Shown: in pieces, positions 44,353-53,531 of the stretch | Layout: every line of letters begins with the position of its first letter | How positions within the stretch are numbered: position 1 is the stretch's first letter | DNA from: an uncultured Prevotellaceae bacterium | GTDB taxonomy: Bacteria > Bacteroidota > Bacteroidia > Bacteroidales > Muribaculaceae | NCBI GenBank assembly: GCA_900322135.1 | Contig: ONYP01000001.1 | Span: 1-64,000 of the forward strand | DNA length: 64,000 nt | Direction: 5' to 3' | The notes under the pieces: model-generated | Databases searched by the model: none | What the model saw: only the letters and a program-made list of their open reading frames with translations | Told to the model about the DNA's origin: nothing | Position numbers and translations under genes: made by a program

Positions 44353-44390
44353 AACAAAGAAGTCGCTGAAAATTCAGCGACTTCTTTGTT
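44353..44390 (-). terminator. Perfect 18-bp hairpin terminator (bidirectional)
   Basis: AACAAAGAAGTCGCTGAA and TTCAGCGACTTCTTTGTT flank a 2-nt centre. It lies just past the GH3 gene stop and marks the island/core junction region. Confidence 0.75.
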
Positions 44391-44418
44391 GGTTGGGTTG
44401 GGGTTGGGGATCGGTGGG

Positions 44419-46710
44419 TTATTGCAGGGTGAAGGGGAGGCGCTGGACGTCGCGGCAGTTGGGGCCGACCATGACCTCGAAGTCGCCGGGCTCGCAGATG
44501 TAGTTGAGGTCTTTGTCGTAGAACTTGAGCAGGTCGGCGTTGATTGTGAACGAAACGGTGCGGCTCTCGCCGGGCTTGAGGGTGATACGCTCAAAGCCTT
44601 TCAACTCCTGCACGGGGCGCGCAATGCTGCCCACCAGGTCGCGGATGTAAAGTTGCACGACCTCGGTGCCCTCACAGTTGCCCGTGTTGGTGACGGTGAC
44701 GGTTGCGGTGATGTTGCCACCGGTAGTCATCGAGTTGCTGCTCAGCGTGAGCGGGCTGTACCCAAAGGTGGTGTAACTCAAGCCGTAGCCGAAGGGGAAC
44801 AGCGGGTCGTTGGGCACATCGAGGTAGTTGGAGGTGTACTTTGAGAACCACTTGGGGTTGGGACGGCCTGTGTTCAAGTGGTTGTAGTAAATGGGTATCT
44901 GGCCCACACTGCGGGGCATCGTCACCGTGAGTTTGCCGCTGGGTGCCACATCACCAAAGACGACATCACAGATGGCATCGGCAGCCTCACTGCCGCCGAA
45001 CCACACATTGAGGATGGTGGGGATGTTCTCCACCTCCCAATCCATCACGGTCGCACGGCCCGAGAAGTTGAGCAGCACGATGGGTTTGCCGGTGGCCTTG
45101 AGGGCGGTGAGCAGGTCCTTCTGGGCGTCGAGGATGGACAGGTCGCTGCGCGAACTGCTCTCGCCCGACATCTCGCTAGGTTCGCCCATGGCGGCAACAA
45201 TCACATCACACTCCTGGGCAATGCGCACGGCCTCGTCGCGCATCACATCAACAGGACGGTTGTCGCGCATCTCGCGGCCGAACATCGTCGAGTTCTTCTC
45301 CAACTCGGCATCGTAGCACACATTGCAGCCCTTGGCATACATCACCTCGGCCTTGTCGCCCACAGCGCGGCGCATAGCCTCGAGCAGGGTACTGTAACGG
45401 TCGCTTGCGGCGGCCACGCTCCATGTGCCGGGCATATTGGCGCGCGTGTTGGCCAGCGGGCCCACGAGGGCGATTTTGCCCGTGCGCTTGAGCGGCAACA
45501 CATTGTCTTTGTTCTGCAACAGCACGAAGGTCTCGGTAGCCAATTTGCGGGCGGCGGCACGGTGCTCGTCGGTATAGATTTCCTTCTTGGCACGCTTGGC
45601 GTCAAGGTAACGGTAAGGATCTTCAAACAGACCCAGTTTGTACTTGGCCTCGAGGATGCGGCGGCAAGCCTTGTCGATATCCTCCATCGTCACCTTGCCC
45701 TCGCTCAACGATTGCTCCAAGGTGCCCAGGAAGCCATCGGCCACCATGTCCATGTCGGTGCCGGCCTTCAGCGCCAATGCCGAGACGGTCTGCAGGTCAC
45801 CCATGCCGTGATTCATCATCTCGCTGATGGCCGTGTAGTCGGTCACGACAAAGCCGTCAAAGCCCCAGCGGTCGCGCAGCACCTCGGTCATGAGCCAATG
45901 GTTGCCTGTGGCGGGAATGTAGTCAATGACATTGAATGATGTCATGAAACTGCCGGCACCGGCATCCACGCCAGCCTTGTAGGGAGGGAAATACTCATTG
46001 AACATGCGCACATGGCTCATGTCCACAGTGTTGTAGTCGCGGCCAGCCTCAGGTGCCCCGTAGAGGGCGAAGTGCTTGACACACGCCATCATGGTCGTCT
46101 TGTCGGTCAGGTCAACACCCTGGTAGCCCTCAATCATCGCGCGGCAGATGGCCGACCCCAGGAAAGGATCCTCGCCGTTGCCCTCGCTCATGCGGCCCCA
46201 GCGCGGCTCGCGGCAGATGTCCACCATGGGGCTGAAGGTCCAGCAGATGCCGTCGGCCGTGGCTTCGATCGAGGCGATGCGCGCCGAGTTGCGGATGGCG
46301 TCCATGTCCCAACTCATCGACATGGCAAAAGGAATGGGAAACACCGTCTCATAGCCGTGGATAACATCCATGCCGAAAATCAGGGGGATTCCCAGTCGGC
46401 TCTGTTTCACTGCCACCTCCTGCAAGGCGCGGATGCTCTGCACGCCCTTCATGTTGAATAGGCCGCCCACTTGTCCGGCCTTGATTTTGCCGACCACATC
46501 GCCGCTGACCGTCGAGCCGGTGATGATGTCACCGGTAACGGGCAGGTTCAATTGTCCGATTTTTTCTTGCAGGGTCATTTTGCCCATCAGGTCGTCGATG
46601 AACTGGTCCATCTTGGCCTGGTCAACGACCGTACCTCTAACCGTAAGCGGCTGTGCGCTGGCAATAGCACACGCCACCGTCAGTAGAAGCATGAAGAATC
46701 TATTTTTCAT
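44419..46710 (-). CDS. bglX: Periplasmic beta-glucosidase, glycoside hydrolase family 3
   Basis: A 763-residue protein with a signal peptide (MKNRFFMLLLTVACAIASAQ). It has the GH3 N-terminal TIM barrel (MTLQEKIGQLNLP, LGIPLIFGMDVIHGYETVFPIPFAMSMSWD), catalytic nucleophile region GFDGFVVTDYTAISEMMNHG near residue 290, the second alpha/beta domain with IALVGPLANTRANMPGTWS and the acid/base region, and a fibronectin-III-like C-terminal domain (VQLYIRDLVGSIARPVQELKGFERITLKPGESRTVSF). The architecture fits BglX, which removes terminal beta-glucosyl residues. A TATTTTTG box at 46769-46776 on the minus strand is its likely promoter. Confidence 0.95.
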   Translation of the reverse strand: MKNRFFMLLLTVACAIASAQPLTVRGTVVDQAKMDQFIDDLMGKMTLQEKIGQLNLPVTGDIITGSTVSGDVVGKIKAGQVGGLFNMKGVQSIRALQEVAVKQSRLGIPLIFGMDVIHGYETVFPIPFAMSMSWDMDAIRNSARIASIEATADGICWTFSPMVDICREPRWGRMSEGNGEDPFLGSAICRAMIEGYQGVDLTDKTTMMACVKHFALYGAPEAGRDYNTVDMSHVRMFNEYFPPYKAGVDAGAGSFMTSFNVIDYIPATGNHWLMTEVLRDRWGFDGFVVTDYTAISEMMNHGMGDLQTVSALALKAGTDMDMVADGFLGTLEQSLSEGKVTMEDIDKACRRILEAKYKLGLFEDPYRYLDAKRAKKEIYTDEHRAAARKLATETFVLLQNKDNVLPLKRTGKIALVGPLANTRANMPGTWSVAAASDRYSTLLEAMRRAVGDKAEVMYAKGCNVCYDAELEKNSTMFGREMRDNRPVDVMRDEAVRIAQECDVIVAAMGEPSEMSGESSSRSDLSILDAQKDLLTALKATGKPIVLLNFSGRATVMDWEVENIPTILNVWFGGSEAADAICDVVFGDVAPSGKLTVTMPRSVGQIPIYYNHLNTGRPNPKWFSKYTSNYLDVPNDPLFPFGYGLSYTTFGYSPLTLSSNSMTTGGNITATVTVTNTGNCEGTEVVQLYIRDLVGSIARPVQELKGFERITLKPGESRTVSFTINADLLKFYDKDLNYICEPGDFEVMVGPNCRDVQRLPFTLQ

Positions 46711-46768
46711 TCACTTTTGTTTTTAATGTTAATGATAAAGAGTAATAACTTTTACGGTTTCTCTGCAA

Positions 46769-46776
46769 CAAAAATA
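46769..46776 (-). promoter_or_regulatory. -7 box of the GH3 gene
   Basis: TATTTTTG on the minus strand, about 60 nt before the ATG. The remaining part of the divergent intergenic region shows nothing else of note. Confidence 0.5.
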
Positions 46777-47015
46777 CATCTTTTTTTATATTTACAAAAA
46801 GCCTGACAGTTATTTTTACAACACAGAGGCCCATTTATTGCGTAAAAGTATCAACATTTCGTCCCGAGCAGGCTACAAAACGGCAGGCACCGACAATCGC
46901 CCAACAAGGGCATCTATCTGCCTCAATTTCAGGTCATGAGCATGGCAAAACGGTAATTATTCGCGTATAGTGGTGAAAAATAATGCAACATTGGTATCCT
47001 GTTATTAAAAAACGC

Positions 47016-47023
47016 TATATTTG
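47016..47023 (+). promoter_or_regulatory. -7 box of the C10 protease gene
   Basis: TATATTTG predicts a transcript start near 47029, which excludes the frame opening at 46983 and supports ATG 47067. Confidence 0.55.
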
Positions 47024-47066
47024 TCGCCGGCATTTGTATAATTACCATTCATGTTTTTTTTTGCGT

Positions 47067-48365
47067 ATGAAATTTCTCAAGTATCTGATTGTTGTGCTGA
47101 CTGCCATGACGGCAGGTTCGGCACTGGCCGGCATCCGGAGCGAGGTCCAGATGCGCTCGGCCGCAAGCCGCATCCTCAAGTCGTCGCGGCCGCTTGAACA
47201 GGTGGCCTATTATCCCGGAATGGCGCTCTACCGCCAAGCCGGCGGCGGCTTTGCCATCGTCAGCAGCGACGACAACATGCCAGCCATCCTGGCCTACTCT
47301 ACCGACGGCACCCTGGACCTGACGGACGGCAATCCGGGGTTCAACTGGTGGCTCAACGCGACCCGCAAGGCCCTGCTCAGCCATGGGCCCCAACGCCAGA
47401 CCACCAAGCCCGACCCCGCCCTGTTCCCCACCCGGGTGCAGCCGCTGCTGACCACCACATGGGGCCAGCGTGAACCCTTCAAATTCATGTGCCCATTCGA
47501 CACCTATGTCGCTGACCAGAGCCTGTACGGGACCTACACCCCCGACCGTGGCCACTACTCGGTGGGCTGCGGTCCCCTGGCGATGGCGCAGTACATGAAT
47601 TACTACAAGTTTCCCAAGCACGGCACGGGCGAAGAATCGGTGACGGTGCAGTATGCCCAGGGCAATGTGACCGTTCATGTCGATTTTGCCCAGGCAACCT
47701 ACGACTGGGACAACATGATTGATGACTATCAGGGCGAGTACACCGACGAGCAAGGTACCGCAGTCGCCCAGTTGTGCTACCACTGCGGCGTGGCGACACA
47801 GACGACATGGAACGCGCTGGGCGGCGGCACCACCGACGCGCGCATCATCGAGGCTTTTACCAAGCACTTCAACTACAATGACACGGCCCATTATGTGCCC
47901 CGCTCCCGCTATGACGAGCCCACATGGATGACGATGATCTACAGCATGCTGTCCTCGGGCAACCCGATTCTGTATTCGGCCAAGGACATCAACATCGTCG
48001 ATGGCATCATAGCGGGACACAATTTCGTCATCGACGGCTATGACGAGAACGGACTCGTCCATGTCAATTGGGGATGGTACGGAATCGAGAACGGCTACTT
48101 TGACATCGCCACGCTCGCCGTGTTGCAGTACACCTACGACGACTGGCAGGCGATGTATGTGGGCCTGTATCCCAACCGTGAAGACCTCCAAGGCGATGTC
48201 AACAACGACGGCAATGTTGACATCAACGATGTCACCCTGCTCATCAAGCTCCTGCTGACCGGGCAAGCCGCCAGCAACGCTCATGCCGATGTGAATGCCA
48301 ACGGCAGCGCCGACATCAATGATGTCACCATCCTCATCAGCTACCTGCTCACAGGCTCGTGGTGA
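47067..48365 (+). CDS. C10-family cysteine protease (streptopain-like) with dockerin-like C-terminus
   Basis: About 432 residues from MKFLKYLIVVLTAMTAGSALAG (signal peptide). A SpeB-type propeptide with 'PLEQVAYYPGMALYRQAGGGFAIVSSDDNMPAILAYS' precedes the catalytic domain. The catalytic Cys is in YSVGCGPLAMAQYMNYYKFP near residue 168, and the catalytic His in AGHNFVIDGYDENGLVHVNWGWYG near 317. The C-terminus has two dockerin-type repeats (DVNNDGNVDINDVT, DVNANGSADINDVT) and ends LLTGSW, as in the first gene of the window. It is a secreted endopeptidase, probably attached or assembled outside the cell. Confidence 0.93.
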   Translation: MKFLKYLIVVLTAMTAGSALAGIRSEVQMRSAASRILKSSRPLEQVAYYPGMALYRQAGGGFAIVSSDDNMPAILAYSTDGTLDLTDGNPGFNWWLNATRKALLSHGPQRQTTKPDPALFPTRVQPLLTTTWGQREPFKFMCPFDTYVADQSLYGTYTPDRGHYSVGCGPLAMAQYMNYYKFPKHGTGEESVTVQYAQGNVTVHVDFAQATYDWDNMIDDYQGEYTDEQGTAVAQLCYHCGVATQTTWNALGGGTTDARIIEAFTKHFNYNDTAHYVPRSRYDEPTWMTMIYSMLSSGNPILYSAKDINIVDGIIAGHNFVIDGYDENGLVHVNWGWYGIENGYFDIATLAVLQYTYDDWQAMYVGLYPNREDLQGDVNNDGNVDINDVTLLIKLLLTGQAASNAHADVNANGSADINDVTILISYLLTGSW

Positions 48366-48373
48366 TGCTTGCA

Positions 48374-48399
48374 GGTTAGAGGTTAGAGGTTAGAGGTTA
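48374..48399 (+). repeat. GGTTAGA tandem repeat
   Basis: Nearly four 7-nt units immediately after the C10 protease stop. A related GGTTAGGGGTTAGG occurs near 3040. It is not a CRISPR array. Confidence 0.7.
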
Positions 48400-48404
48400 A
48401 AGAG

Positions 48405-48438
48405 GGCTGCCGCGCTCCTGTGTTGGAGTGCGGCAGCC
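48405..48438 (+). terminator. Terminator after the C10 protease gene
   Basis: The hairpin GGCTGCCGC...GCGGCAGCC has a CTCC...GGAG inner pairing in its loop and is followed by AATTCGTTTAATTCGTTTAATTCG (three ATTCGTTTA-like units). Confidence 0.65.
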
Positions 48439-48552
48439 AATTCGTTTAATTCGTTTAATTCGCAGGCCCTTATAGCAGGGGCGCGGATGCCCTCAGAACA
48501 ATCAGATCAATCAGTTGTTTAATCACAGGTTGTTTGAGAGAAGCGAGCATCA

Positions 48553-49914
48553 TTACCTTCGCCTGAGGGTCTCGACGATGCGGGCCATCTGGTTGGGGAT
48601 GCGAATCTGCTGCGGGCACTTCTTGAGGCAGGTTTCGCAGTCGACACACTGGGTGGCCCATGCCGATGCATCGGGCAGAGCCTGGCGCAGGCCGTCGGCA
48701 AACTGCTGCTTGCGGTCCATGTAGTCGGCCGCCTGTTTGTCGGGCAACGGGAGAATTCCCTGTGCAACAGCCTCGTTGTAATAGGCAAAGTTGCCGGGAA
48801 TGTCAACCCCGTAGGGGCATGGCATGCAGTACTCACAGGCGGTGCAAGGGATGACGGGGAAGCCTGCCATGACATCGGCAATCTCCTCGAGGACCTTGTT
48901 CTCGGTGTCGGTGCACGGCTCGAGCGGCGAGAAAGTGCGGACATTCTCTTCCATGTGACTCATCTGGTTCATGCCGCTGAGCGTGGTGAGGATATTAGGA
49001 TGAGAACCTACCCAACGGAATGCCCATGTGGCAGGACTGTCATCGGGCCGCATGGCGGTCAGGCGCTGAACGAGATCCTCGTTCATGGTGGCAAGCGCAC
49101 CGCCCCTGAGGGGCTCCATCACAACGGTCTGCACACCGGTCTTCTCCATCTTGTCATATAGGTACTCGGCATCGGCGTCTTGCCTCCAGCCCGACTTGTT
49201 GAGCGAGGCATGACGCCAATCGAGAAAGTTCATCTGAATCTGGGCAAAATCCCAATGGTACTCGTCCTGGTGGTCGAGCAGGAAGTCAAACACGCTGACA
49301 TCGCCGTGGTAGGAGAAGCCCAGGTGACGGATGCGCCCAGCCTCTCGTTCCCGCAGCAGGAACTCGAGCACACCGTTGTCCAGGAAACGCCCCTTGAGCG
49401 TGTCCATCCCCCCGCCACCGACGCTGTGGAGCAGATAGTAATCGATATAATCGACCTGCAGGTCCCGGAACGACTTCTCGTACATCTTGCGGGAGTCATC
49501 AAGCGACCAGAGGCTCTCCTTCTGGTTTGACATCTTGGTTGCAACGAAATACTTGTCACGGGGGTGCCGGCTCAGGGCCAGCCCGGTCATCGTCTCGCTG
49601 CGTCCGCCCTTGTACATCGGGGCGGTGTCAAAGTAGTTCACGCCATGCTTGATGGCATAGTCCACGAGGCGGTTCACCTCGTCCTGGTCGTCGGGCAGGC
49701 GCATCATGCCGAAGCCCAGCAGCGACACCTTGTCGCCCGAGCGGTGCTGCACGCGATAGGTCATCTGGTTCATCGCTTCACCGGCATCGCCGACTTGCGG
49801 TCCACTTTTCTCTCCCGCCAGGACACCCAGCGGATTCACAGCCATCACTGCAGCGCCAAGTCCCAACTTCTGCAGGAACCGGCGACGATTCATATCTGAT
49901 TGCTTGTTTCCCAT
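48553..49914 (-). CDS. Tat-exported aldo/keto reductase with ferredoxin-like Cys clusters
   Basis: A 453-residue protein with a twin-arginine signal (MNRRRFLQKLGLGAAVMAVNPLGVLAG). The aldo/keto reductase barrel follows (LLGFGMMRLP, YFDTAPMYKGGRSETMTGLAL with catalytic Asp/Tyr, HLGFSYHG). The C-terminal ~100 residues carry two cysteine clusters, CTACEYCMPCPYGVDIP and CVDCETCLKKCP, of the 4Fe-4S ferredoxin type. Such fusions are common in anaerobes; substrate unknown. A TATCTTTG promoter box is at 49976-49983 on the minus strand. It ends close to a cluster of repeats at 48.4 kb. Confidence 0.9.
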   Translation of the reverse strand: MGNKQSDMNRRRFLQKLGLGAAVMAVNPLGVLAGEKSGPQVGDAGEAMNQMTYRVQHRSGDKVSLLGFGMMRLPDDQDEVNRLVDYAIKHGVNYFDTAPMYKGGRSETMTGLALSRHPRDKYFVATKMSNQKESLWSLDDSRKMYEKSFRDLQVDYIDYYLLHSVGGGGMDTLKGRFLDNGVLEFLLREREAGRIRHLGFSYHGDVSVFDFLLDHQDEYHWDFAQIQMNFLDWRHASLNKSGWRQDADAEYLYDKMEKTGVQTVVMEPLRGGALATMNEDLVQRLTAMRPDDSPATWAFRWVGSHPNILTTLSGMNQMSHMEENVRTFSPLEPCTDTENKVLEEIADVMAGFPVIPCTACEYCMPCPYGVDIPGNFAYYNEAVAQGILPLPDKQAADYMDRKQQFADGLRQALPDASAWATQCVDCETCLKKCPQQIRIPNQMARIVETLRRR

Positions 49915-49975
49915 AACGATTTTCCTCCTTTCACGATTGGCGTCCCACGAAAAACAATTGCCGAGGGACGATGTG

Positions 49976-49983
49976 CAAAGATA
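49976..49983 (-). promoter_or_regulatory. -7 box of the aldo/keto reductase gene
   Basis: TATCTTTG on the minus strand, 62 nt before the ATG, with a CCTCCTTTC tract (AGGAGGAAA on the minus strand) next to the start codon acting as the ribosome binding site. Confidence 0.55.
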
Positions 49984-50064
49984 ACAAAAAGCACATTATC
50001 AGCACAATATTTCACCTCATATTACCCGATGAATATGTGTAATTTATGGAAAAGCATACTGTGG

Positions 50065-50397
50065 GTAACTATTCAGCCTTTTCCCTCACGCTAAGGCGTT
50101 AAGTCGCTAAGAGTTTAATCTTTAATACATTACGCCATTTATTTGGCAATGATATCGCAGTTGTCCCATTGGTGATATTAACCGCCCTCGGGCGGGAAAA
50201 CATGTGCAAACCGAAGGCAAACGAACTTGTTCGATTTGCTGAGGTGCCGCCATGTTTCGGGAAATTGAACAAATTATATTTTAAAATTTAATTTTCTTCT
50301 AATTTCCCGTGCTCTTGACTATGATAATTGTCTGAAGTTCAAAAACTTAGCGACTTAGCGTGATATTTGGTGGCGGGTGTTTTGGCTGAATAGTTAC
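50065..50397. mobile_element. MITE-like element with 14-bp terminal inverted repeats
   Basis: GTAACTATTCAGCC (50065-50078) and GGCTGAATAGTTAC (50384-50397) are perfect inverted ends about 333 bp apart. Subterminal CTCACGCTAAGGCGTTAAGTCGCTAAG and CTTAGCGACTTAGCGTGA are inverted copies of each other too. The interior has a CGCCCTCGGGCGG hairpin and no coding frame. It fills most of the 534-nt gap 49915-50448. A non-autonomous transposon or a large structured repeat would both fit. Confidence 0.55.
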
Positions 50398-50448
50398 ATA
50401 CTGCGCTCCAGTAGGCTATCCAACAAGTCGAATTGTCCTGTTGCTGTG

Positions 50449-50994
50449 TTATCGGTTGATGTTCTGTTCCATCGGCCCGGCTACCGTGGCCATATCAGTC
50501 AGTATCGCGATTACACTGTTGGCATCTTCTCCGGTGATGCCGACCCTTGGGTCGGTTTGGACAAAATTGGGTTGCTGCTCCGGGAGCATATCGAACTGGT
50601 CGTCGAGGATGGCGTAACGAGTCACTTGGCTGCCGCTGATGGCCAGCCATTCCTTGATTTCGCTGCCTTTTACTGCCGGTAACATCATGTCCAGGTCAAC
50701 ACTTAGCAGCATATCGTCACTCACCGTATCGGGCGTGATGTCGATGATTTTCCCCGGCAGCCCTCTATTGGCCCACATATTCTGCATCGCTGAGAGCCCC
50801 CAGTACTTCCAGGAAGATGAGAGGACGATATCAGCACCCGTCTGCTCCACTATCCGAGTAAGGTTAGCAACGGCTTCCGGGTCAAAAGAATAGCTAAAGC
50901 CGTCAACAGGTGCAATGCCCCGTTCAACGCAATAATCATGCTGACGCTCAGTATTCAGCACCCCATCTATATCCAAAAATAGAATCTTTCTCAT
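50449..50994 (-). CDS. HAD-superfamily small phosphatase
   Basis: A 181-residue protein with HAD motif I LFLDIDGVLNTE, motif II VLSSSWKYWG (Ser), and 'RYAILDDQFDML' carrying the late acidic motif (DD). It belongs to the HAD group found in Swiss-army-knife RNA-repair contexts. It is the intact relative of the frameshifted copy at 17306 and of the stub at 51677. Substrate unknown. The LRR gene lies 62 nt upstream on the same strand. Confidence 0.85.
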   Translation of the reverse strand: MRKILFLDIDGVLNTERQHDYCVERGIAPVDGFSYSFDPEAVANLTRIVEQTGADIVLSSSWKYWGLSAMQNMWANRGLPGKIIDITPDTVSDDMLLSVDLDMMLPAVKGSEIKEWLAISGSQVTRYAILDDQFDMLPEQQPNFVQTDPRVGITGEDANSVIAILTDMATVAGPMEQNINR

Positions 50995-51056
50995 TAAAAA
51001 TCATAAACCATTTCAGGATGGAGAATCATCACTATCCTTTTTAGACTTGCGTGTAT

Positions 51057-51635
51057 TTACAATTGATTTATGAAATGTCTACTCCATTCCTCTTCATGAC
51101 TAATGGGAATAACCAATGACTCAATAGGACAACGCATGAATGCCATTTCATCTATTTCTATATTAATTTTCTGTTCAAAATTTGAATGATAGCGGAAAGT
51201 AACATCTCTCAAATTCCGGCAATCTTTGAATGCCCATATTCCCAAATAAATGACTGGACTTGATATTGTGACGCTTCTCAAATTGCGACAACGATCAAAA
51301 GCGTTATGATGGATGTGCGTAACAGACTCGGGGATTTCAATGCTTGTCAAACCAGTGCACCCCAAAAAGGCTTCAAACCCAATGTGCGTTACGGAATTAG
51401 GAATTATCACGCTCGTCAAACCAATGCAATCACTGAAGGCGTCATCGCATATCACTTGTGTTCTTGGCTTGATGATATAGTCCTGTATGCCATTAGGTGC
51501 TTTTATCAGTTTTTTCCCATCTGAACTGTATTTCACTCCATATTCATCATTAACCCCTTTTGCCACCTCTTCATCTGATGCCTTTGTAAGAATTAGCTTC
51601 GCATTATTCGAAGGCTGAATGTCATTATTTGCCAT
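51057..51635 (-). CDS. BspA-like LRR_5 protein
   Basis: A 192-residue cytosolic-looking protein with at least four LRR_5 units: ICDDAFSDCIGLTSVIIPNSVTHIGFEAFLGCTGLTSIEIPESVTHIHHNAFDRCRNLRSVTISSPVIYLGIWAFKDCRNLRDVTF. The pattern is that of BspA adhesins, but no signal peptide or anchor is present, so intracellular protein binding is more likely. Its promoter (TATTTTTG at 51680-51687, minus) lies inside the 3' part of the HAD stub. Confidence 0.8.
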   Translation of the reverse strand: MANNDIQPSNNAKLILTKASDEEVAKGVNDEYGVKYSSDGKKLIKAPNGIQDYIIKPRTQVICDDAFSDCIGLTSVIIPNSVTHIGFEAFLGCTGLTSIEIPESVTHIHHNAFDRCRNLRSVTISSPVIYLGIWAFKDCRNLRDVTFRYHSNFEQKINIEIDEMAFMRCPIESLVIPISHEEEWSRHFINQL

Positions 51636-51676
51636 AATTTTGAACCAATTATTTATTCGAGATTATTGTTATTTGG

Positions 51677-51772
51677 TCACAAAAATAAAGATAATTCTCG
51701 AAATACGCAATAATCGTGCTGACGCTCGGTATTCAAGACGCCATCAATATCCAAAAATAATATTTTACTCAT
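51677..51772 (-). pseudogene. 5' stub of a HAD gene
   Basis: The 31-codon frame MSKILFLDIDGVLNTERQHDYCV then FRELSLFL-stop matches the first 23 residues of the HAD gene at 50994 (about 80% of bases identical) and then ends in unrelated sequence. It is the second case in the window of a diverged 5' stub upstream of an inserted gene and a full copy. Confidence 0.8.
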
Positions 51773-51779
51773 TCAATTG

Positions 51780-52253
51780 TAAGTTTCCTCTTGTTCTCCA
51801 CATGAGACCATGCCATGCCTATCAGTTCCATCTTTCAGCCTGTATTTGAAAATCTGTGCCATCCACGACAAAGCATGTGGTGGTTTCGCCTTTCTTGCCA
51901 GAAACTGCGGAGTCTTCCTGACAAGTTGACGACTCACACAGGTCATCAAGTTGCGCCAACGAATACACTCGTCGAAGAGGAAACTGTAGAACAAGTCTTT
52001 CTTGCAGGAGAACTGGCAATCCTTGAAATGACTCGCACCAGCAATGCCGAACTGAGGGAACAGCAAGAGAAGAGTCAGGACTTGAATACTTGTCATCTTG
52101 CAATTGACTTTCATCGACAACCCGATAACTTTGTCCGACACATTGATGCATTTTTAAACTGCCAATATACTTTAAATACTTGAAATTGCGCTGTTCTCTA
52201 TTTTTTCCTTGAAAAACAAGCTTAGTTCTGAAATAAAACGTGTATTTTTGCAC
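51780..52253 (-). pseudogene. IS4-family transposase remnant
   Basis: Three frames together spell the start of a Bacteroidota IS4-type transposase: VLTLLLLFPQFGIAGAS, FSCKKDLFYSFLFDECIRWRNLMTCVSRQL, then TTCFVVDGTDF (the DDE first Asp region) and MELIGMAWSHVENKRKLTI. At least two frameshifts separate them and the gene is cut off next to the HAD stub. Non-functional. Confidence 0.75.
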
Positions 52254-52416
52254 ATGGTTTTAAGGTTTAGCTTTATTAGTCTTTAACTGTAAAAGTAATC
52301 ATTTTTTCTAAGATGAGTAAACTTCAGAGCCACCTTTTTTAATGAATTAAAATATTTAATATTAACGGAATCTTACTTCTGAAGCATTAATAATAAACTC
52401 ACAAACTGACACAACT

Positions 52417-52959
52417 ATGAAGAATGAAGAATTTAAACCTGTTTATAAGACGGAATTCGCTATACTGGACACTTTATATGGAAAACTCGACTTCAGTATT
52501 TTTGAAAACCCTGTACTTGCTGAAAGCAATTTGTTCTGTGTTATGGCGTGGTATATAGAAAGATTGAAGAATGTTTCCAAGAATTGGGAAGAGGAAATCA
52601 ACACTTTTATTGAAAACGCATTAAAAATCGATGATGTGTTCGACAGATTTAAATATATGGAAAAACATTATATACCAATAGAAATCGAATATTACAAACA
52701 AATCCCTAATGGTGGTTTTAATGCAGAATTATGTCAGGATATTTTGGATGGGCTAGATGAAGATTATGAGGAAAAAAAAGAAAAGAAAAGTTATACTTTA
52801 TGTGGAATACGCCCAAGTCTTGTACCCTCATGGTTTTGGACATGGTTTGACGGGCACGAACTGGAAAAGAAAGTAATGGCAGAGAACCGGCGTAACTTTG
52901 TGAAGGCCATGCAACACGGTATGAACAAATACGACAGTGCCGACAAAGACGATGATTAA
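52417..52959 (+). CDS. Unknown protein
   Basis: A 180-residue, AT-rich gene product (MKNEEFKPVYKTEFAILDTLYGKLDFSIFENPVLAESNLFCVMAWYIERLKNVSKNW...). It is helical and acidic; a 'PSLVPSWFWTWFDGHELEKKVM' segment is notable. No signal peptide and no family recognised. It is bounded by transposase debris on both sides, so it may be a cargo gene. Confidence 0.6.
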   Translation: MKNEEFKPVYKTEFAILDTLYGKLDFSIFENPVLAESNLFCVMAWYIERLKNVSKNWEEEINTFIENALKIDDVFDRFKYMEKHYIPIEIEYYKQIPNGGFNAELCQDILDGLDEDYEEKKEKKSYTLCGIRPSLVPSWFWTWFDGHELEKKVMAENRRNFVKAMQHGMNKYDSADKDDD

Positions 52960-53379
52960 TACAATTAGATTTCCATCTCTTTAATCTCCGTGTCATGTAT
53001 GTTGTTGTACCACAACGACTTCATTTAAAAACGCCCCAAAACCATCTGAACCCAATTGCCAAACAAACGAATCCATATTAAAATTACAACTCTCACCATA
53101 AACGACTTCCAACTCCTGACTTTTCTATATAAGAACTGTCGATTTTACAACTATTATCCTCATATCCTCGTCGCATTATAGGACATTGGTAACTGCGGCC
53201 TCTCCGAAAAGGAAAACAAAACATTAAAGAAGAAAAACTTCGTAAAAAGGGGACAAGTGACTTCATCGCCCAATCCTTCGTCGACGGGTATGTGACCACA
53301 ACAGGACTCGCCATCACGATAGTCCTGCCACCCAGACCTATCTTCGGCGGTGGAGCTGCCAATCGCTAAGCGAAGAAAC
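52960..53379. other. Non-coding or decayed interval
   Basis: No intact gene. A short plus-strand frame reads KEEKLRKKGTSDFIAQSFVDGYV and ends at AANR-stop near 53369, resembling a broken protein of unknown type. Minus-strand frames here are not convincing. Confidence 0.4.
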
Positions 53380-53531
53380 AGACGGAGCCTTACAACCGTT
53401 TCCTTGAACTGCAGAAGATGGCAGTCATCAAACTTGCTGTGTTTGTCAAGACCATCTTGATGGTCAAGTGCACCAGCATCAGCTTCATCGACAGCACCCT
53501 GTTGAGGTATAGCCCTATTGTCACCAGATGA
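53375..53531 (+). pseudogene. IS982-type transposase fragment
   Basis: The frame AKKQTEPYNRFLELQKMAVIKLAVFVKTILMVKCTSISFIDSTLLRYSPIVTR then stop matches the middle of IS982 transposases (K-C-T-x-I-S-F-I-D-S-T, around the DDE Asp). No start, no rest. It abuts the end of the M50 gene on the opposite strand. Confidence 0.65.

Noticed and set aside
10380..44400. Direct repeat of the ssrA 3' end as the right attachment site
   Set aside because: I looked near the probable island edge and found no copy by eye; a computed search is needed, so no att site is reported.
46983..47066. Upstream extension of the C10 protease frame
   Set aside because: It begins before the predicted promoter and would mask a clear signal peptide that starts at 47067.
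48374..48399. Short tandem repeat as a CRISPR array
   Set aside because: Units are 7 nt with no spacers and no cas genes nearby.
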